Under the pieces are notes generated by a model that saw only the letters and a program-made list of their open reading frames with translations, had not been told where the DNA came from and ran no database searches. A stretch of DNA of 5,264 nt. It comes from Sphingopyxis sp. GTDB lineage: Bacteria; Pseudomonadota; Alphaproteobacteria; Sphingomonadales; Sphingomonadaceae. The stretch spans positions 1-5,264 of the forward strand of contig JAAUPH010000198.1 of the NCBI GenBank assembly GCA_012035435.1, in the 5' to 3' direction. This document shows, in pieces, positions 1 to 4,856 of this stretch (its first letter is position 1; every line of letters starts with the position of its first letter). Made by a program: the position numbers and the translations under genes.

Positions 1-209
1 GTCGTCACCGATACCGCAATCGGCGTGTCCTGCAGCGTCTGAGCACGCTTGCTGGCGGTAACGATAATTTCGTTGCCAACGTCTTCCTCGCCCGCGACTT
101 CTTCAACAGGGGCGGTTTCGGCGGCGGCATCCTGCGCCATAGCGGCGACCGGGAACATTACAGTGCCAAGTATAGTAGCACCGCACAAAATCGAGCGAAC
201 CTTGCGCAT
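1..209 (-). CDS. TonB-dependent outer-membrane receptor, N-terminal fragment
   Basis: Only the first 69 residues are in the window; the gene runs off the left edge, so its substrate and length cannot be judged. Translation from 209 gives a signal peptide (MRKVRSILCG, a hydrophobic stretch, then ...AAMAQD, with likely cleavage after AMA near residue 25). An acidic, alanine-rich linker and a TonB box (EIIVTASKR, around residues 48-56) follow, then the start of the plug domain (LQDTPIAVSVT). The same order and nearly the same words occur in the complete receptor at 1420-4347, so the two are paralogous. By family knowledge such proteins import a scarce ligand across the outer membrane using energy passed on by TonB. 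An in-frame ATG at 221 would add MERE, but the purine-rich GGAGAG ribosome-binding sequence overlaps that codon, so 209 is preferred. It lies downstream of folE on the same strand, 182 bases away. Confidence 0.9.
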   Translation of the reverse strand, partial: MRKVRSILCGATILGTVMFPVAAMAQDAAAETAPVEEVAGEEDVGNEIIVTASKRAQTLQDTPIAVSVT

Positions 210-219
210 CTCTCTCTCC
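210..219 (-). promoter_or_regulatory. Ribosome-binding site of the left TBDR
   Basis: On the minus strand GGAGAGAGAG lies directly before the ATG at 209. Its best Shine-Dalgarno core (GGAG) is about six bases from the start codon. It overlaps the possible upstream ATG at 219-221, which is why 209 is chosen as the start. Confidence 0.6.
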
Positions 220-360
220 ATATCGAACCAATCATAGGGTCTATTGACGGTTATTGCTTTTGTCGTCTTCCCGCCTGTGCGCGATGCATTTGCCAAGGTC
301 AACGATATGCCGTCAAGGCGCGGCGTTTGACCGCATAAAGTTGCAAGCGGGCAACAGTTA

Positions 361-382
361 TGCTGCGCAGCAAAAACGCAGC
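361..382 (-). repeat. Inverted repeat just after folE (possible weak terminator)
   Basis: The 12-base word TGCTGCGCAGCA (361-372) is a perfect palindrome. In addition GCTGCG (362-367) can pair with CGCAGC (377-382). It begins about ten bases past the folE stop codon. Read on the minus strand, the T-run lies inside the structure, not after it, so it is not a canonical intrinsic terminator. It may stabilise the mRNA end or pause polymerase; that is inference. Confidence 0.3.
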
Positions 383-391
383 CCGTCGCGC

Positions 392-988
392 TCAATAGCC
401 CATCAGGCTGAGCACTTCCTTGCGGCTGCGCTGGTCATCGAGAAAACAGCCGAGCAAGCGGCTGGTCACCATGCCGACGCCCGGTGTCCGGACGCCGCGC
501 CCGGTCATGCAGCCATGCTGCGCCTCGATCACCACCGCAACACCGTGGGGGTTCAGATGGTCCCAGATGCACTTGGCCACCTCCGCCGTCAGCCGTTCCT
601 GCACCTGCAGACGCCGGGCATATCCATTGAGCACGCGCGCGAGCTTGGAGATACCGACAACGCGGTCGCGGGGCATATAGGCAATGCACGCCTTGCCCGT
701 AATCGGGGCCATATGATGTTCGCAGTGCGACTGGAACGGAATGTCCTTCAGCAGCACCAGCTCATCATAGCCGCCGACCTCTTCAAAGGTGCGCGACAGG
801 TGCAGCGCGGGATCCTCACCATAGCCTGAACAATATTCGCGCCAGGCCCGCGCGACGCGTTTGGGCGTATCAAGCAGGCCTTCGCGGTTCGGGTCTTCCC
901 CCGCCCATTGGATCAGCGTCCGGATCGCGTCGGCGACCTCGGTCGGAACAATAATCTTGCCGTCTTCATCATGACTATCGCAGCCCAT
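392..988 (-). CDS. folE: GTP cyclohydrolase I (FolE)
   Basis: A 198-residue cytosolic enzyme that converts GTP and water to 7,8-dihydroneopterin triphosphate and formate, the first step of tetrahydrofolate and pterin synthesis. The family signatures are complete. EDPNREGLLDTPKR (residues 31-44) is the usual N-terminal helix motif, and SHCEHH (87-92) supplies zinc ligands Cys89 and His92, with His91 alongside. VGISKLAR (111-118) is the substrate-side motif, and EAQHGCMTGRGVR (155-167) gives His158 and the third zinc ligand Cys160. By family knowledge these match E. coli Cys110/His113/Cys181 and His179. Length is normal for the short alphaproteobacterial form, so this is the zinc-dependent FolE1 type (homodecamer), not FolE2. 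The ATG at 988 is preceded by AAAGGGAAG with an 8-base gap. It is divergent from the complete TBDR and upstream of the left TBDR on its own strand. No missing residues or frameshift are seen. Confidence 0.97.
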   Translation of the reverse strand: MGCDSHDEDGKIIVPTEVADAIRTLIQWAGEDPNREGLLDTPKRVARAWREYCSGYGEDPALHLSRTFEEVGGYDELVLLKDIPFQSHCEHHMAPITGKACIAYMPRDRVVGISKLARVLNGYARRLQVQERLTAEVAKCIWDHLNPHGVAVVIEAQHGCMTGRGVRTPGVGMVTSRLLGCFLDDQRSRKEVLSLMGY

Positions 989-995
989 TTGGCGC

Positions 996-1003
996 TTCCC
1001 TTT
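996..1003 (-). promoter_or_regulatory. Ribosome-binding site of folE
   Basis: On the minus strand AAAGGGAA lies seven bases before the ATG at 988 and supports this as the folE start. The following GCGCC faintly recalls the end of the THF-II (folE-motif) RNA, but the rest of that motif is not visible. Confidence 0.6.
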
Positions 1004-1162
1004 GCCTCACAATCGAAATGCTGACGCGCGCATTGGACATTTATGCGACCGGGGCAAGAGATTAATCTATTGCGCACAGGCAAGGCGGTGACATTGACGC
1101 TGCGGCAACGCCGACTTTGCGACGAATGCGCGACAATTCCCGGTTTTCCTCGCACTAGACCC

Positions 1163-1178
1163 TTGACGCCCCCGTCAA
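1163..1178. promoter_or_regulatory. 16-bp palindrome TTGACG-CCCC-CGTCAA, possible operator
   Basis: TTGACG (1163-1168) and CGTCAA (1173-1178) are perfect reverse complements separated by four C residues. Each half is also a good -35 hexamer, one per strand, so the site sits where a dimeric regulator could occlude polymerase in the divergent folE/TBDR region. With a 17-base spacer the plus-strand -10 would be CAGTTT (1186-1191), which is weak. The symmetry is seen directly; an operator role is inference. Confidence 0.35.
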
Positions 1179-1196
1179 CTAGGCGCAGTTTTCCGT

Positions 1197-1225
1197 TTGA
1201 CAGAAGCTGCAACAAGCAGTTCGTT
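1197..1225 (+). promoter_or_regulatory. Candidate promoter for the complete TBDR
   Basis: TTGACA at 1197-1202 matches the sigma-70 -35 consensus exactly. A 17-base spacer leads to TTCGTT at 1220-1225, a poor -10. If used, transcription would start near 1232, right where the structured leader begins, which is the main reason for preferring it over the TTGACG words upstream. The weak -10 keeps confidence low. Confidence 0.3.
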
Positions 1226-1353
1226 GCTGGGAGTGCCGGTGGCCATAGACGCCGGCGCAATGGGATAAAGGACCGGCAGGGCCGGCCAGAGCCGCATGGA
1301 CAGCGGCGAAAATCCCGTTGCGAAGGGCCGCATCCGCGGCCTGCTTTCAGCTA

Positions 1354-1413
1354 CTCTCCCCGAAAGAGTTGGGCTTTCGCGGCCGCGCGAAACTGCGGCC
1401 GGTCTTTGGGAGG
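1354..1413 (+). promoter_or_regulatory. Mutually exclusive hairpins next to the TBDR Shine-Dalgarno
   Basis: Three overlapping stems cannot coexist: CGAAAG/CTTTCG (1361-1366/1374-1379), TTTCGCG/CGCGAAA (1375-1381/1386-1392) and CGGCCGC/GCGGCCG (1380-1386/1395-1401). In addition CTCCC (1356-1360) can pair with the GGGAG of the Shine-Dalgarno (1408-1412). GCCGGTCTTT (1398-1407), immediately before it, can pair back to AAAGGACCGGC (1267-1277) in the upstream junction, with one bulged G. These exchanges could couple the upstream fold to ribosome access. The pairings are seen; the switching is inference. Confidence 0.35.
1408..1413 (+). promoter_or_regulatory. Ribosome-binding site that sets the TBDR start
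   Basis: GGGAGG ends six bases before the ATG at 1420. The other in-frame ATG at 1414 touches the site with no spacing, so 1420 is the better start. Confidence 0.8.
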
Positions 1414-1419
1414 ATGATT

Positions 1420-4347
1420 ATGAAGTTCAAGGCTTTGCTTGGCACCTCGATGATGGCGCTGTGCCTTACCACTCCGGCGTTCGCGCAGGACGCTGAAGAG
1501 CGGACGGAAACCGATGCCTTTGGCGGCGAAATCGTCGTCACGGCGCAGCGTCAGTCCGAACGGTTGCAGGATGTGCCGATTGCCGTGTCGGCCTTTAGCG
1601 CGGAATCGCTGGAAGCGCAGCAGATCGAAAATCCGTCCGACCTGCAACTGACGCTGCCCAATATCACGTTCACCAAAACCAACTTTACGTCGTCGAGCTT
1701 CACCATTCGCGGGATCGGGGACCTGTGCGTCGGTGTGAGCTGTGACAGTGCGACCGCAATCCATCTGAACGGGTCGCCGCTGATTGGCACGCGCCTGTTC
1801 GAAACCGAATTTTTCGATCTGGAGCGGATCGAGGTGCTGCGCGGGCCTCAGGGCACATTGTTCGGCCGCAACGCGACATCGGGCGTGGTCAACGTCATCA
1901 CCGCCAAGCCCAAGCTAGGTGAATTTGCCGCGAACATCGAGGGCGAATATGGCAATTACAACAGCATCAAGGCCAAGGGGATGGTCAACGTCCCGCTTGG
2001 CGACACGATGGCGGTGCGCGTTGCCGGTTTTTACCTGAACCGCGACGGCTATACCCGCAACCAGTTCGACAACAGCAAGATCGATGATCGCGACATGTTC
2101 GCGGTGCGCGGATCATTCCGTTGGGAACCGGGCCCCGACACCACGCTCGACCTGATGGGCTATTATTTCCGCGAGGACGATAATCGCCTGCGCATTCAGA
2201 AGCAGCTGTGCCAACGCGATCCCACCGGTGTGCTCGGCTGTTTGAACAACCGCCGCGATCCGGGGGTGACCAACGCCAACTCCACCTTTGTTGGCGTCCT
2301 GACCAGCCGCGAATTTTTCGCCATCCGCGGTCTGCCCACGGCGCTGGCGCTCGGCAGCCTGTACGGCCCGGATTCGCTGGCAGGCTTTGTCAGCCCGTCC
2401 GATCCGCGCGTCGTGAATACCGACTTCACCCCCGAATATTTCTCGGACGAGTTGCAGGTTGAGGGCCGGCTTGAGCATAGCTTTGGTGCGATCAATGTCT
2501 CGCTGGCCGGCATTTATCAGGAAGCCAGCGTCGACAGCCGTCAGGATTATAACCTGTCGGTCCAGAACCGCGCCTTTTTCACCCCGGCGCTGACGGCGTT
2601 GCAGGCGTTGGCCACGGGTGGGGGCGGGCCTGCGCTGGCGGCCTATCTCAACCCGATCCGCGCTGCACTGATCCCCGGCGGTCCCACCGGCAATCTTTGC
2701 ACGTCGGACACCGATCCGACCGGCCTTGGCGCTTATGGCGGCAATGCCATCTGCGGTGCGACAGCGCAGGATTTCGACCGGTCGAACCAGAAAAGCAGCA
2801 GCTGGTCGGGCGAGCTTATTCTGACGTCCGATTTTGACGGGCCGCTGAACTTCGTGGTCGGCGGGATTTACGGCAAGTCGCACCTCACCGAAAACAGCTA
2901 TTATGTGAATAGCTTTGGCATCGATTATCTGACGGGCATTCTCGGCACCTTCACCGCGCTGGGCAATCCGCCTGCCGCCGGGGGGCCGCTTCCGCCTTCC
3001 TACCTCGGCACGCCGTTTTTCCGCAACAACACCGATGACTTGAAGGTCAAATCCTATGGCCTGTTCGGTGAAGCCTATTGGGAGCTCAACGATGCGATCA
3101 AGCTGACCGTCGGCGCACGCTATACCAATGACAAGAAATCGATACGGGCGCGATCGACGCTGGCGAGCTTCCTGGTACCGTTTACGCAGACCGGTGATGC
3201 GTTCAATTCACCTTTTGTCGGCAGCTTTGACGCGGATCCGGGCCTTGCGGGCAATCAGCTGTTCCAGGCGCGCCGCGTCGGTTTTGACGAGGTGACAGGG
3301 CGCGCAGTGCTCGATTGGAAAATCACGCCAGACAATCTGATCTACCTCTCCTATTCGCGCGGCTATAAATCCGGCGGCATCAACCCGCCGCTGCAGCCGA
3401 TCTTCGCCGTGGACGAGAGCTTTTCCCCGGAATTGGTGGACAGCTTTGAAATCGGCAGCAAGAACCGCTTTGGTGACCTGCAGCTAAACGTCACGGGTTT
3501 TTATTATAAATATAGCGACCTGCAGCTGAGCCGCATCGTTGCCCGCACCTCGGTCAACGACAATGTCGATGCCGAAATCTATGGTCTGGAGGCTGAAGCG
3601 GTCATCACCCCGTCGCCCAATTGGGTGATCAACATGGGCGCGTCCTATCTGCACACCAAGGTGTCGAGCGACAAGTTCCTGGGCGATCCGCGCGATCCGT
3701 CGGGCGGGCGTTCGGACACGGTGATCATCAAGGATATCACCAACGGCGCCAATTGCGCGGTGGTGCCGACCACGGCGGGCAATGGCGCAGGTGCATCAGC
3801 CTTCGTCACCGCGATTAACGCCAGCCTTGGCCTCCAAGGCCCGGCTGGCTTTGGCCCGAACAGCGGCATCAACTCGCCGGGCGCCTTTGGCATTTGTTCG
3901 GTGCTGCAGGCGCAGAGCGCACCGGGCGGGGCCGGAGCCTTGTTCGGCGGCATGACCGTCGAAAATGCTGGCGTGCCGGTGAATATCAAGGGCAATGAAT
4001 TGCCACAGGCGCCGAATTATAAGTTCAGCGTCGGCGTGCAATATACCGCCGATATTGGCACCGACATGACGCTCGTGCCGCGGTTCGACTTGTCCTACAC
4101 CGGCGACAGCTATGGCAATATCTTCAACGGCCGGATCAACGCGATCGAAGGCTATGCGCAGGCCAATGCCCAGATCCAGTTGAACGGTGCCGATAACAAA
4201 TGGTTTGCCCGGTTGTTCGTCCAGAATATTTTTGACAGTCAACCGGTCACCGGGCTGTATGTCACCGACCAGTCGTCGGGCCTGTTCAGCAATGTGTTCA
4301 CGCTCGACCCGCGCCGCTATGGGATTTCGGCGGGGGTGAAGTTCTGA
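1420..4347 (+). CDS. TonB-dependent outer-membrane receptor, complete
   Basis: A 975-residue receptor expected to import a ligand across the outer membrane with TonB-ExbB-ExbD energy; the ligand is not identifiable. Signal peptide MKFKALLGTSMMALCLTTPAFA is cleaved near residue 22. The TonB box is EIVVTAQR (37-44). The plug follows (about 50-165): LQDVPIAVSAF, TIRGIG, then the hallmark ERIEVLRGPQGTLFGRNA and SGVVNVITAKP. The rest is a long 22-strand-type beta-barrel with alternating aromatic residues, a typical YSRGYKSGGIN segment (about 646-656) and a terminal ...RRYGISAGVKF ending in Phe, the outer-membrane (BAM) signal. There is no FecA-like N-terminal signalling domain, so no sigma/anti-sigma surface signalling is expected. 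Length is on the large side, with glycine-rich loops. The mature chain has only eight cysteines, in four close pairs. The start at 1420 is set by GGGAGG; an open frame extends back to 1318 but that part is leader. A strong terminator follows. Confidence 0.95.
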   Translation: MKFKALLGTSMMALCLTTPAFAQDAEERTETDAFGGEIVVTAQRQSERLQDVPIAVSAFSAESLEAQQIENPSDLQLTLPNITFTKTNFTSSSFTIRGIGDLCVGVSCDSATAIHLNGSPLIGTRLFETEFFDLERIEVLRGPQGTLFGRNATSGVVNVITAKPKLGEFAANIEGEYGNYNSIKAKGMVNVPLGDTMAVRVAGFYLNRDGYTRNQFDNSKIDDRDMFAVRGSFRWEPGPDTTLDLMGYYFREDDNRLRIQKQLCQRDPTGVLGCLNNRRDPGVTNANSTFVGVLTSREFFAIRGLPTALALGSLYGPDSLAGFVSPSDPRVVNTDFTPEYFSDELQVEGRLEHSFGAINVSLAGIYQEASVDSRQDYNLSVQNRAFFTPALTALQALATGGGGPALAAYLNPIRAALIPGGPTGNLCTSDTDPTGLGAYGGNAICGATAQDFDRSNQKSSSWSGELILTSDFDGPLNFVVGGIYGKSHLTENSYYVNSFGIDYLTGILGTFTALGNPPAAGGPLPPSYLGTPFFRNNTDDLKVKSYGLFGEAYWELNDAIKLTVGARYTNDKKSIRARSTLASFLVPFTQTGDAFNSPFVGSFDADPGLAGNQLFQARRVGFDEVTGRAVLDWKITPDNLIYLSYSRGYKSGGINPPLQPIFAVDESFSPELVDSFEIGSKNRFGDLQLNVTGFYYKYSDLQLSRIVARTSVNDNVDAEIYGLEAEAVITPSPNWVINMGASYLHTKVSSDKFLGDPRDPSGGRSDTVIIKDITNGANCAVVPTTAGNGAGASAFVTAINASLGLQGPAGFGPNSGINSPGAFGICSVLQAQSAPGGAGALFGGMTVENAGVPVNIKGNELPQAPNYKFSVGVQYTADIGTDMTLVPRFDLSYTGDSYGNIFNGRINAIEGYAQANAQIQLNGADNKWFARLFVQNIFDSQPVTGLYVTDQSSGLFSNVFTLDPRRYGISAGVKF

Positions 4348-4380
4348 CGCTCTACCGCGCTGGCCGATGGGCCTGTGATA

Positions 4381-4412
4381 CCCCGGTCATCCGCAAGGGT
4401 GGCCGGGGTTTT
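4381..4412 (+). terminator. Intrinsic terminator of the complete TBDR
   Basis: CCCCGGTCATCC (4381-4392) pairs with GGGTGGCCGGGG (4397-4408): 12 bp with two G-U pairs, capped by a GCAA tetraloop and followed by TTTT (4409-4412). It begins 33 bases past the stop codon. Read on the other strand it has no T-run, so it acts rightwards only. Confidence 0.9.
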
Positions 4413-4416
4413 CGTT

Positions 4417-4433
4417 GTGATTTCTTGACGCAA
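4417..4433 (+). repeat. 17-bp direct repeat, copy 1
   Basis: GTGATTTCTTGACGCAA, identical to 4481-4497, with a 64-base offset. It lies just beyond the T-run of the TBDR terminator. Confidence 0.85.
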
Positions 4434-4455
4434 CACCCTGCGCTGTCGCTTCGGG

Positions 4456-4502
4456 AGTTTTTGCTAAAATCACGCCCCGCGTGATTTCTTGACGCAAAAA
4501 CT
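4456..4502 (-). terminator. Long two-part hairpin after tRNA-Phe, probable tRNA terminator
   Basis: Inner stem: AAATCACGC (4467-4475) and GCGTGATTT (4479-4487) pair perfectly over 9 bp with loop CCC. Outer stem: AGTTTTTGC (4456-4464) and GCAAAAACT (4494-4502) pair over another 9 bp. The two are separated by an internal loop (TA opposite CTTGAC). On the minus strand it starts at the encoded CCA end of tRNA-Phe, and the inner hairpin ends in ATTTTA. A terminator and 3'-end processing signal for the tRNA is the natural reading. Most of the T-run is inside the stem, so efficiency is uncertain. It may also back up the rightward TBDR terminator. Confidence 0.5.
4481..4497 (+). repeat. 17-bp direct repeat, copy 2
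   Basis: GTGATTTCTTGACGCAA, identical to 4417-4433. This copy supplies the right arm of the inner stem and part of the outer arm of the hairpin after tRNA-Phe, and stops five bases before the tRNA. Confidence 0.85.
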
Positions 4503-4577
4503 GGTGCCCGGGGACGGGATCGAACCGCCGACACTGCGATTTTCAATCGCATGCTCTACCAACTGAGCTACCCGGGC
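4502..4577 (-). tRNA. tRNA-Phe (anticodon GAA)
   Basis: A full 76-nucleotide cloverleaf reads on the minus strand. The acceptor stem is GCCCGGG/CCCGGGC (7 bp), and the D-arm is GCTC-AGTTGGTA-GAGC. The anticodon arm is TGCGA-TTGAAAA-TCGCA with anticodon GAA at 4542-4544. The variable loop is GTGTC, and the T-arm is GGCGG-TTCGATC-CCGTC with one G-U pair. Discriminator A and an encoded CCA (4502-4504) complete it. GAA reads the phenylalanine codons UUC and UUU. Its own promoter lies upstream and a hairpin directly downstream, so it appears to be a single-gene transcript, although read-through from yacG is possible. Confidence 0.97.
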
Positions 4578-4618
4578 ACGGGTGTCCGCCGACCCGGTGG
4601 GCGGCGAAAGAAAGCGCG

Positions 4619-4647
4619 GCTATAGGCAGGCGGTTTGATCCTGTCCA
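4619..4647 (-). promoter_or_regulatory. Sigma-70-type promoter of tRNA-Phe
   Basis: On the minus strand TGGACA (4642-4647, 5 of 6 to TTGACA) and TATAGC (4619-4624, 4 of 6 to TATAAT) are separated by exactly 17 bases. Transcription would begin near 4612, giving a leader of about 35 bases before the mature tRNA 5' end at 4577, to be removed by RNase P. It lies in the gap between yacG and the tRNA. Confidence 0.7.
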
Positions 4648-4673
4648 GCGCCTTTTATGACCTTCCCATGGCG

Positions 4674-4856
4674 TTATTCGTCGCCCCCGTCGGCGCTGTC
4701 GATGGCACCATCGGGCGGGTCGTTGGCCGGGACGCGATAATCCCCTCCGAACCATTTGATCAGGTCGCGGTCGCGGCAGCCGCGGCTGCAAAAGGGACGA
4801 AATTCCGGATCGCGCGGCTTGCTGCATTCGGGGCAGCGGGCGGAGCTATTGGGCAT
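4674..4856 (-). CDS. yacG: DNA gyrase inhibitor YacG, zinc-finger protein
   Basis: A 60-residue protein with the YacG zinc finger: Cys8-x2-Cys11 in RCPECSKP, then RPFCSRGC giving Cys23 and Cys27, followed by the family's RDLIKWFGGDYRVP (30-43). By family knowledge YacG binds GyrB and inhibits gyrase; in E. coli the finger and the flexible tail both contribute. All four zinc cysteines are present and the tail is acidic (DGAIDSADGGDE). Length is normal. The ATG at 4856 is preceded by GAAAGGA at a spacing of about eight bases. Its first codons overlap the end of the upstream RNase E/G-like gene by 11 bases, which indicates one transcript and probable translational coupling. The E/G-like RNase plus yacG pairing is, to my knowledge, common in sphingomonads. 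Confidence 0.93.
   Translation of the reverse strand: MPNSSARCPECSKPRDPEFRPFCSRGCRDRDLIKWFGGDYRVPANDPPDGAIDSADGGDE

Larger units (their letters stand above)
210..391. other. folE-TBDR intergenic region
   Basis: This 182-base gap separates the folE stop from the left TBDR start; both genes are on the minus strand. No gene is supported here. It holds an inverted repeat at 361-382 (listed separately). It also has several TTGAC/GTCAA words: TTGACG on the plus strand at 244-249, GGTCAA near 298-303, CGTCAA near 312-317 and TTGACC near 327-332. On the minus strand TATGAT (near 232-237) could be a -10 element for the receptor, but no good -35 lies 16-18 bases upstream of it, so I do not call a promoter. 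Whether the receptor has its own promoter or is partly read through from folE is unresolved. Confidence 0.5.
989..1234. other. Divergent intergenic region, folE-proximal half
   Basis: No gene is supported here. This stretch must carry the folE promoter (minus strand) and probably that of the complete TBDR (plus strand). On the minus strand the AT-rich words near 1040 and 1060-1070 (CATAAAT, TAGATTAAT) are possible -10 regions, but none has a convincing -35 at the right distance. On the plus strand TTGACG occurs at 1094-1099 and 1163-1168, and a perfect -35 word, TTGACA, at 1197-1202. Confidence 0.5.
1235..1413 (+). ncRNA. Highly structured 5' leader of the TBDR, candidate cis-regulatory RNA
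   Basis: Hairpin P0: 1235-1241 pairs with 1250-1256 (7 bp, one G-U). Main stem P1: CGCAATGGGAT (1256-1266) pairs with ATCCCGTTGCG (1312-1322), 11 bp with one G-U. P1 encloses two small hairpins, P2 CCGGC/GCCGG (1273-1277/1281-1285, loop AGG) and P3 GCCGC/GCGGC (1291-1295/1303-1307, loop ATGGACA). This makes a three-way junction with A-rich joining strands (AAAGGA, CCAGA, GAAA). P4 is GGCCGC/GCGGCC (1326-1331/1336-1341, loop ATCC). The pairings are read directly from sequence; no folding energy or covariation was computed. The architecture resembles riboswitch leaders, but I find no match to the cobalamin, TPP, FMN, glycine, SAM/SAH or c-di-GMP consensus sequences I know. The ligand, if any, is unknown. 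In GC-rich DNA some hairpins arise by chance; the 11-bp P1 is the strongest element. Confidence 0.4.

Noticed and set aside
254..829. 191-residue open frame on the plus strand across folE
   Set aside because: It is antisense to a folE gene with complete catalytic motifs, and its translation is low-complexity and matches no family I recognise. Such shadows are normal in GC-rich DNA.
989..1060. THF-II (folE-motif) riboswitch in the folE leader
   Set aside because: Only the GGGAAGCGCC next to the start codon is reminiscent of it; I could not find the paired upstream part of the motif. A covariance-model search of this region would decide.
1256..1322. Hammerhead-type ribozyme suggested by the three-way junction and GAAA joining strand
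   Set aside because: The required CTGANGA strand is absent (CCAGA is found instead) and no cleavage-site triplet is in the right place.
1235..1413. Known riboswitch (cobalamin, TPP, FMN, SAH, c-di-GMP) for the receptor leader
   Set aside because: The invariant words of these classes, such as the GCCACTG box of cobalamin or CTGAGA of TPP, are not found. An Rfam scan would settle it.
1318..1419. N-terminal extension of the receptor from a TTG at 1318
   Set aside because: The extra 34 residues would precede a normal signal peptide, and a good Shine-Dalgarno with correct spacing points to 1420. The DNA here is better explained as RNA leader.
2113..2883. 256-residue open frame on the minus strand inside the receptor gene
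   Set aside because: It is antisense to the barrel domain, rich in Arg/Ala/Gln with no domain pattern, and has no supporting context; similar shadows occur at 3645-3995 and 3796-4242.
4417..4577. Phage or genomic-island attachment site at tRNA-Phe
   Set aside because: The direct repeat does not include the tRNA 3' end, there is no integrase gene nearby, and the spacing of 64 bases leaves no room for an element.
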